A DNA stretch of 12,577 nucleotides from Spartobacteria bacterium (GTDB lineage: Bacteria > Verrucomicrobiota > Verrucomicrobiae > Chthoniobacterales > UBA6821): contig PLEU01000082.1 of assembly GCA_003136515.1 (NCBI GenBank), positions 394 through 12,970 of the forward strand. Reading direction: 5' to 3'. Positions 7,588 through 12,577 of this stretch are shown here, piece by piece; position 1 is the first letter of the stretch, and each line of letters opens with the position of its first letter. Position numbers and translations under genes: made by a program. The notes below the pieces were generated by a model, which was not told the DNA's origin, did no database searches, and was given only the letters and a program-made list of their open reading frames with translations.

Positions 7588-8343
7588 TCAGGAACGCCAA
7601 CGGCGGGATTGAAACGAGTGGAGTGTCAGGAAGAGACAGAGCCCAGTCATGACAAGATACCAGATGACCGGACGGGTATCAAAGATCCCCCGTGAAAACT
7701 GTGTCATCTGATCAATGGGGGAGAAGGTGAGAGTGATACCCTGAAGGACTGTGCTGACATGACCCGAGAGATAGGAAAGCAGGCCCGTGAAGAAAAAGAG
7801 CGAGACCACGCAGAAGGTCATTACTGCCGCCGTGATCTGATGGCGTGAGAGCGAGGAACAGAGGCAGCCGAGGGAAAGGTAGAACATTCCCATCAGGAGG
7901 AGCAGCAGATAGGAGCCGAAATAGGCTCCGATAGCTCCTGCTGCGTGGAGGCGGGTCTGCCACCAGAAGATCAGGAAATACAGAGAGGTAGGAAGCCAGA
8001 GCATGCAGTAGAGGAAGAGGACTCCGAAGAACTTCGCCAGCACGACGTGGGAATCGCGAACGGGGGCTGTCATCAACGGTTCGACGGTGCCGGAGCGGTA
8101 TTCCTCCGAATAAAGCCGCATCGTGAGCAGGGGAAAGAGGAGCAGGAAGGCGAACCAGAAGAAGATTGTGTTGAAGAAGGATTCTACGACGGTGACTTCC
8201 GTCGGGCCGTGATTGAGCACCGTGACGCCTGCGTAAAAGTTGAACCCCGTGACCAACAGCAGAAAAAAAATGATGATCCATGCCATGGGGGTCTGGAAGG
8301 CTGAAGCGACCTCCCTTTTCCAAAGTGTCCAGAAAACGCGCAT
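7588..8343 (-). CDS. ABC-2 type permease (GldF-like)
   Basis: This 251-residue integral membrane protein has about six hydrophobic segments, at residues 20-40, 56-77, 105-127, 139-165, 174-197 and 227-245. After the second helix comes the ABC-2 permease signature MRLYSEEYRSGTVEPLMTAPV (about 75-95), the coupling region that meets the ATPase. Length and topology fit the GldF/NosY class of single-domain permeases, which usually act as dimers with two ATPases. ATG 8343 is 2 bp after the ATPase stop, and a weak AAGAG-type site precedes it. The gene lies between the ATPase and GldG-like genes, so it should form the membrane channel or mechanical core of the same complex. The substrate cannot be read from the sequence. 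Confidence 0.92.
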   Translation of the reverse strand: MRVFWTLWKREVASAFQTPMAWIIIFFLLLVTGFNFYAGVTVLNHGPTEVTVVESFFNTIFFWFAFLLLFPLLTMRLYSEEYRSGTVEPLMTAPVRDSHVVLAKFFGVLFLYCMLWLPTSLYFLIFWWQTRLHAAGAIGAYFGSYLLLLLMGMFYLSLGCLCSSLSRHQITAAVMTFCVVSLFFFTGLLSYLSGHVSTVLQGITLTFSPIDQMTQFSRGIFDTRPVIWYLVMTGLCLFLTLHSFQSRRWRS

Positions 8344-8345
8344 AA

Positions 8346-9308
8346 TTATTTCTCTTGGCTTGAGGCAGTGCCGACAAAGGAAGTGAAGACTTCTTCAAGG
8401 GAGGATTCCCTCGCCGAGAGCTCACGTAGCTTCCATCCCTGTTTGACTGCCTCTTCAAAAAGAGCGATGCGGGGATCGCTGCCTGAAGGAATAATTTCAA
8501 ACGTGGCGCTCTCCCCGGCTGCGCCAAGCACACTGACCGAGGCAATTCCTGGTAGATGGCGAAGATGCTGGAGCGCGGACGGAGCGTTTGTCGAAGAAGG
8601 AAGGAGGATCTCAAGTCGGACGGCACCCGAAAGGGTGACTCCAGAGCGTTCCCGCAATTCCGCGGGAGTTCCCGTGGCGACGATACGGCCCTTGTTGAGA
8701 ATGAGCAATCGGGAGCAGGTCATCTCGACTTCGCTTAGGATATGGCTGGAGAGGAGAATTGTGTGGCGTGCGGAAAGTCTCTTGATCAGGGAGCGCACTT
8801 CCCGGATTTGATTGGGATCGAGACCGATGGTTGGTTCGTCTAGGATCAGGATGTCAGGCTCGTTGACCAACGCGTCCGCCAAGCCGACACGCTGTCGGTA
8901 TCCTTTGGAGAGGGTGCCGATGAGTTGCCGCCGCACATGACTGAGTCCGCAAAGTTCCAAGGCATCCTCGACCTTTTCCGGAATGCGCCGGGAACGGACT
9001 CCCTTGAGAGCCGCCCTGTAAGCCAGATATTCCCTGACGCGCATTTCGGGGTAAAGGGGGACATTTTCAGGGAGATAACCGATGCGGGAGCGTGCCTGAA
9101 TGGACTGACTGAAGATATCGAATCCGGCTATCCTGACCTCACCTGCATCAGCTGGGAGATAACCGCAAAGAATCCGCATCGTTGTGCTTTTTCCGGCACC
9201 GTTCGCACCCAAAAATCCTACAATTTCGCCATTGTTTACCGAAAAGGAGAGATCCCTGACCGCATCGGTGGATCCGTAGCTTTTGGTAAGTCCGTTAACA
9301 ACAATCAT
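8346..9308 (-). CDS. ABC transporter ATP-binding protein (GldA-like)
   Basis: This 320-residue cytoplasmic ATPase powers the ABC-2 permease encoded next to it. All nucleotide-binding motifs are intact: Walker A GANGAGKST (34-42), a GYLPENVPLYPEM region at the Q-loop position (78-89), signature LSKGYRQRVGLADAL (133-147), Walker B ILILDEPT (153-160) with the catalytic Glu, and the switch His in LLSSH (185-189). The GYLPEN-PLYPEM-V-EYL block is typical of the GldA/NosF type. A C-terminal extension of about 100 residues (AVRLEILLPSS onward) is the accessory domain of this class. ATG 9308 is chosen because the ABC fold begins at once (MIVVNGLTKSYG). A TTG at 9377 would add 23 residues with no family character. 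This is the first gene of the four-gene operon; its promoter must lie in 9309-9518. Confidence 0.95.
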   Translation of the reverse strand: MIVVNGLTKSYGSTDAVRDLSFSVNNGEIVGFLGANGAGKSTTMRILCGYLPADAGEVRIAGFDIFSQSIQARSRIGYLPENVPLYPEMRVREYLAYRAALKGVRSRRIPEKVEDALELCGLSHVRRQLIGTLSKGYRQRVGLADALVNEPDILILDEPTIGLDPNQIREVRSLIKRLSARHTILLSSHILSEVEMTCSRLLILNKGRIVATGTPAELRERSGVTLSGAVRLEILLPSSTNAPSALQHLRHLPGIASVSVLGAAGESATFEIIPSGSDPRIALFEEAVKQGWKLRELSARESSLEEVFTSFVGTASSQEK

Positions 9309-9518
9309 GGTATGGGGATAAGTGCTCAAATCTAGCGACCACCACACTCCGGTGCAAGGAGGGCATTTCGGCGGCAATTGGGGATCTTGGGATTTCTTCA
9401 GTGTTTCCCTTGCCCCCCACCCCTGTTCTGCTAGATGTGAATGTTCTGTTTGAAGCGCAAAAATGCGATGAGATACAGGAGTAATGCGACGCGATTATAG
9501 AAGATTTCCATCCAATTC
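9309..9518. promoter_or_regulatory. Divergent control region between the ABC operon and sucA
   Basis: These 210 bp hold no convincing gene and must contain promoters for both directions. Toward sucA the best candidate is a weak pair, TTGAAG (9450-9455) and GATACA (9472-9477), 16 bp apart. TTATAG (9495-9500), nearer the gene, is an alternative -10. Two short direct repeats lie here: TGTTCTG at 9424-9430 and 9442-9448 (18 bp apart), and AATGCGA at 9462-9468 and 9483-9489 (21 bp apart). The second pair flanks the candidate -10. No clear promoter for the ABC operon was identified. No Shine-Dalgarno precedes sucA apart from a distant AGAAG. Confidence 0.35.
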
Positions 9519-12305
9519 ATGAGCACATCATTCACGGCCCGCTGGAACGAAGCGGTCATCGATGAAAACTACCAGAAGTGGCGCCACGATGCTGCTTCGG
9601 TAACAACAGACTGGTCTTCGTTCTTTGAAGGCTTTGAGCTGGGCTTTGCCCGTTACCAGAAAAACAGTACCAAGACCGCTCTGAACGGGGCCATTCCGGC
9701 TCCCGACGCGGGCGTTTCTCCAACCTCTGCCACGCTTGAAAGCCGAGTCGAGGCGCTCGTCTATACCTATCGCACCCTCGGCCACACGTTGGCCGACATC
9801 AATCCGTTGAGCAAAGAGACTCCCGTTCAACCGCTGTTGGATCTCAAGGAATTCGGACTCAATGCGGCCGATCTCGATGAGACGGTGGCCTGCCGTTCCT
9901 TTCATGACGGGGAGCCGCTGAAACTTCGCACCATCGTTGATGAGCTTAAATTGATTTATTGCGGCACTCTGGGCATCGAATACATGCACATACAAAATCC
10001 GCGCATCCGTCACTGGATTCGCGAGCATTTTGAGGCTCCTGCGGAAAAGATCAACACCTCCACGCCCCATTTCCGCATCCTGCGGACGCTGCACAAGGCC
10101 GAGAGTTTCGAGAATTTCCTCCACACCACCTATGTTGGTAGCAAGCGCTTCTCGCTTGAGGGTGGCGAGTCGGTCATGGTTGCCCTTTCGGAGGTTCTGC
10201 TGCGCTCCCCATCCCACGGCATCAAGGAGATTGTATTCGGCATGTCGCACCGCGGGCGGCTCAATGTCCTCGCGAATTTCATGAAGAAACCCTTCGAGGT
10301 CATCTTCAACGAGTTTAGTGACAAATACTCACCGGATCTTGGTGAAGCCAGCGGCGACGTGAAATACCACCTCGGTTATCAGACCACCCGGGTCAATGAG
10401 CATGGTGAGGAGGTTGAAGTTTATCTGGCTGCCAACCCGAGCCATCTCGAAGCGGTCGATCCCGTTGTGCTTGGGAAGGCCCGTGCCCGCCAGCGCATCC
10501 TTCAGGACACGGTGGAACGAAAAAAAGTGCTGCCACTCTTGATTCACGGCGATGCAGCCTTTCCCGGTCAGGGAATCGTGGCGGAATGCTTCAACCTCTC
10601 GCAACTTCCCGGCTACCGGGTCGGTGGAACCGTCCACTTCATTGTCAACAACCAGATCGGATTCACGACGCTTCCTGCGGACGCCCGCTCCACACCGTAT
10701 TGCACCGACATCGCCAAGTTCGTGGAGGCCCCGATCTTCCATGTGAACGGGGATGATCCGATCGCCGTTGCCAAGGCAGCCCGAATCGCACTGGCCTTCC
10801 GGCAGGAATTTGGAAAGGATGTGGTGGTTGATATCGTCTGCTACAGACGATACGGGCACAACGAGGCGGACGAACCTTTCTTCACACAGCCCGATCTTTA
10901 CAAGGTGATACGTTCGCATCCCCGCCCAAGCGAGGTCTTCCTCAAACAGGCAGAAACTATCGGAACGCTGACCCGGGAGCAGTTCGACGCAAGCTGGAAG
11001 AAATCCCAAGACCAGCTCAAGGCGGGGCTTGCCGCGATGAAGAAGGGGATTGAGACCGATGTGAAGTCCAATCAAAAAGCATTCGTGGGATCAACGGCTG
11101 TTTTCCAACCGGCTTATTCCTTTACGCCAGTCAATACCGCGATTTCCGGAGAGACGCTGAAAACCATTGTCGATGGACTAACAACCGTCCCATCTGATTT
11201 CCGCGTGCTGCCAAAAGTCCGTAAGATTGTCCTAGAGCGGCGGCGCGAGGTCTTTGAGAAGGGTGGGCCTTTTGACTGGGCTTACGCGGAGGCGCTTGCA
11301 TTCGGATCACTCATGCTTCAGGGGATTCCGGTTCGACTTTCCGGACAGGACAGCCGCCGTGGCACCTTTAGCCACCGTCTTTCCGTCCTCTATGATGAGG
11401 TGACTCGAGAGCGCTATATCCCGTTGCTGCATCTGGCCGCAGGGCAGGCGCGCTTCTGCGTTTACAATAGCCCACTTTCCGAGGCCGCCGTGCTCGGCTT
11501 TGACTATGGCTACTCCATGGACTATCCTGAGATGCTCTGCCTCTGGGAGGCTCAGTTCGGTGATTTTGCCAACGGTGCCCAGATCATCATCGATCAGTTC
11601 ATTGCCTCCGCAGAGACGAAGTGGCTCCGCCCCTGCTCGCTTGTCATGCTCCTGCCGCACGGTTATGAGGGACAGGGACCGGAGCATTCCAGCGCCCGCT
11701 TGGAGCGATTCCTCCAACTCTGTGCAGACGAAAACATGGAAGTTTGTAATTTGACGACCTCCGCTCAGTATTTCCACGTCCTGCGCCGTCAAATGCTCCG
11801 CGATTTCCGCAAACCCCTCATCGTGATGGCGCCAAAGAGCCTGTTGCGATCCGATCTTGCCGCGTCGACAACCTCGGATTTCACCGCTGGCGCTTTCCAT
11901 GAAATTCTGGAGGGAAGCAAGCCTGTTGATCCCTCACAAGTTGAGCGACTCATTCTTTGCAGCGGAAAGGTCTTTTACGATCTTCAAAACTATCGAGAAC
12001 AGCATGGATGGAGTGAGAAGAGTGCGTTGATCCGTCTTGAGCAGATCTATCCCTTGAATGAGACGGCTCTCAGAGAACTCACCGCCCCATATCTTGGAGC
12101 GAAGGAAATCGTCTGGTGTCAGGAGGAGCCTGAAAATATGGGTTCATGGAATCATCTACTGCCACGCCTCATGAAATTCTTTGGTCGAATGATCTATTAT
12201 GCAGGACGTGAACCTGGAGCCAGTACGGCCGTCGGCACCAGCGCCGCCCATAAAGTCGAGCAGGCCACGCTTATTGCCCAGGCATTCGGAGAAAAATCGA
12301 CTTAA
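9519..12305 (+). CDS. sucA: 2-oxoglutarate dehydrogenase E1 component
   Basis: This is the thiamine-diphosphate-dependent decarboxylase of the 2-oxoglutarate dehydrogenase complex: it decarboxylates 2-oxoglutarate and passes the succinyl group to lipoyl-E2. It has 928 residues, close to E. coli SucA (933). Visible family blocks are the N-terminal E2/E3-contact segment (about 1-50), YRTLGHTLADINPL (84-97), YVGSKRFSLEGGES (205-218), GMSHRGRLNVLAN (241-253), the ThDP/Mg site GDAAFPGQG (344-352) with VNNQIGFTT (376-384), YRRYGHNEADEP (442-453), LSGQDSRRGTFSHR (607-620) and the late HGYEGQGPEHSSARLERF block. No E2 acyltransferase domain is fused, unlike the actinobacterial KGD proteins. ATG 9519 fits the family N-terminus but lacks a Shine-Dalgarno. 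sucB follows after 43 bp on the same strand, so the two are probably co-transcribed. Confidence 0.98.
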   Translation: MSTSFTARWNEAVIDENYQKWRHDAASVTTDWSSFFEGFELGFARYQKNSTKTALNGAIPAPDAGVSPTSATLESRVEALVYTYRTLGHTLADINPLSKETPVQPLLDLKEFGLNAADLDETVACRSFHDGEPLKLRTIVDELKLIYCGTLGIEYMHIQNPRIRHWIREHFEAPAEKINTSTPHFRILRTLHKAESFENFLHTTYVGSKRFSLEGGESVMVALSEVLLRSPSHGIKEIVFGMSHRGRLNVLANFMKKPFEVIFNEFSDKYSPDLGEASGDVKYHLGYQTTRVNEHGEEVEVYLAANPSHLEAVDPVVLGKARARQRILQDTVERKKVLPLLIHGDAAFPGQGIVAECFNLSQLPGYRVGGTVHFIVNNQIGFTTLPADARSTPYCTDIAKFVEAPIFHVNGDDPIAVAKAARIALAFRQEFGKDVVVDIVCYRRYGHNEADEPFFTQPDLYKVIRSHPRPSEVFLKQAETIGTLTREQFDASWKKSQDQLKAGLAAMKKGIETDVKSNQKAFVGSTAVFQPAYSFTPVNTAISGETLKTIVDGLTTVPSDFRVLPKVRKIVLERRREVFEKGGPFDWAYAEALAFGSLMLQGIPVRLSGQDSRRGTFSHRLSVLYDEVTRERYIPLLHLAAGQARFCVYNSPLSEAAVLGFDYGYSMDYPEMLCLWEAQFGDFANGAQIIIDQFIASAETKWLRPCSLVMLLPHGYEGQGPEHSSARLERFLQLCADENMEVCNLTTSAQYFHVLRRQMLRDFRKPLIVMAPKSLLRSDLAASTTSDFTAGAFHEILEGSKPVDPSQVERLILCSGKVFYDLQNYREQHGWSEKSALIRLEQIYPLNETALRELTAPYLGAKEIVWCQEEPENMGSWNHLLPRLMKFFGRMIYYAGREPGASTAVGTSAAHKVEQATLIAQAFGEKST

Positions 12306-12348
12306 AGACCAGCGAGCCACTTTTTCAACCTATCCCATCACCCGTTCC

Positions 12349-12577
12349 ATGAGTGTTCCTGTCATTATCCCCGCCGTTGGCGAATCCATCACTTCCGGCG
12401 TCCTCTCTGCTTGGCATAAGAAGGATGGGGATCAAGTTGTGGTGGGCGACCTGCTTTTCACCCTCGATACCGACAAAGTTTCTTCCGAAGTCACCGCCCT
12501 AGAGGCCGGAATACTCAAAACCAAGGTTGCCGAAGGAGCAGAAGTGGCCATCGGGGAAGAGGTGGCCGAGATTGACA
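12349..12577 (+). CDS. sucB: 2-oxoglutarate dehydrogenase E2 (dihydrolipoyl succinyltransferase), 3' end missing
   Basis: The first 76 codons are visible and form a complete-looking lipoyl domain: VPVIIPAVGESI (3-14) at the start, then LFTLDTDKVSSEV with Lys43 as the expected lipoylation site, then GILKTKVAEGAEVAIGEEVAEI. The DTDKV form and the position right after sucA identify E2 of 2-oxoglutarate dehydrogenase rather than of pyruvate dehydrogenase. The protein carries the succinyl group on its lipoyl arm and transfers it to CoA. The E3-binding and catalytic domains lie beyond the window. ATG 12349 gives the standard N-terminus; no Shine-Dalgarno is visible in the 43-bp gap. Confidence 0.93.
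   Translation, partial: MSVPVIIPAVGESITSGVLSAWHKKDGDQVVVGDLLFTLDTDKVSSEVTALEAGILKTKVAEGAEVAIGEEVAEID

Noticed and set aside
7712..8626. 304-codon minus-strand open frame overlapping the permease and ATPase genes
   Set aside because: It lies in another frame of two clear ABC genes. Its translation is rich in Arg, Pro and Ser with no family pattern, as expected of a shadow frame.
9309..9377. N-terminal extension of the ABC ATPase from a TTG start at 9377
   Set aside because: The extra 23 residues are Pro/Cys/Trp-rich and unlike the family. The ATG at 9308 starts exactly where the ABC domain begins.
9528..11900. Three long antisense open frames (240, 248 and 197 codons) opposite sucA
   Set aside because: sucA is a complete, highly conserved gene in the opposite frame. 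The antisense translations show no recognisable motif and no ribosome-binding site, and long antisense frames are common opposite codon-biased genes.

Overview
The window reads as chromosomal, housekeeping-type DNA from a free-living Gram-negative bacterium. My best guess is the Verrucomicrobiota or wider PVC group. This rests on the style of the TPR protein, the AlaRS sequence (a near-eukaryotic motif 2 region and an insert before the class II tail), the GldA/GldF/GldG/DUF4340-type ABC cluster and the rarity of Shine-Dalgarno sequences. It is inference from memory of these families, not a database result. I see no prophage, IS element, CRISPR array, tRNA or rRNA.

Layout. Positions 1-1031 (+) hold the 3' part of a tetratricopeptide-repeat protein whose start lies outside the window. 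It converges on alaS (1069-3762, -), a complete alanyl-tRNA synthetase with catalytic, editing and DHHA1 domains. A 315-bp region (3763-4077) divides alaS from a divergently oriented lipocalin gene (4078-4644, +). That region holds a 7-bp tandem repeat, an 11-bp inverted repeat that pairs fully only as RNA of the alaS strand, and a short open frame that may be a decayed gene fragment. The lipocalin is probably an envelope lipoprotein and converges on a four-gene minus-strand operon at 9308-4660: ABC ATPase, six-helix ABC-2 permease, GldG-like auxiliary protein, DUF4340 protein. Gene spacings in the operon are +2, +4 and -4 bp. A 210-bp divergent region (9309-9518) then leads to sucA (9519-12305, +), the E1 subunit of 2-oxoglutarate dehydrogenase, and to the start of sucB (12349 to the window edge), its lipoylated E2 subunit.

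How the genes work together. SucA and SucB are successive subunits of the 2-oxoglutarate dehydrogenase complex of the TCA cycle. The ABC operon should build one inner-membrane complex: a cytoplasmic ATPase, a membrane permease and two membrane-anchored proteins with large extracytoplasmic domains. Its substrate is unknown. alaS, the lipocalin gene and the TPR gene show no functional link to these or to each other.

The least explained pieces are the alaS leader (3763-3880), the possible gene remnant at 3878-4051 and the GldG/DUF4340 ABC system. Nothing here amounts to a clearly new system.
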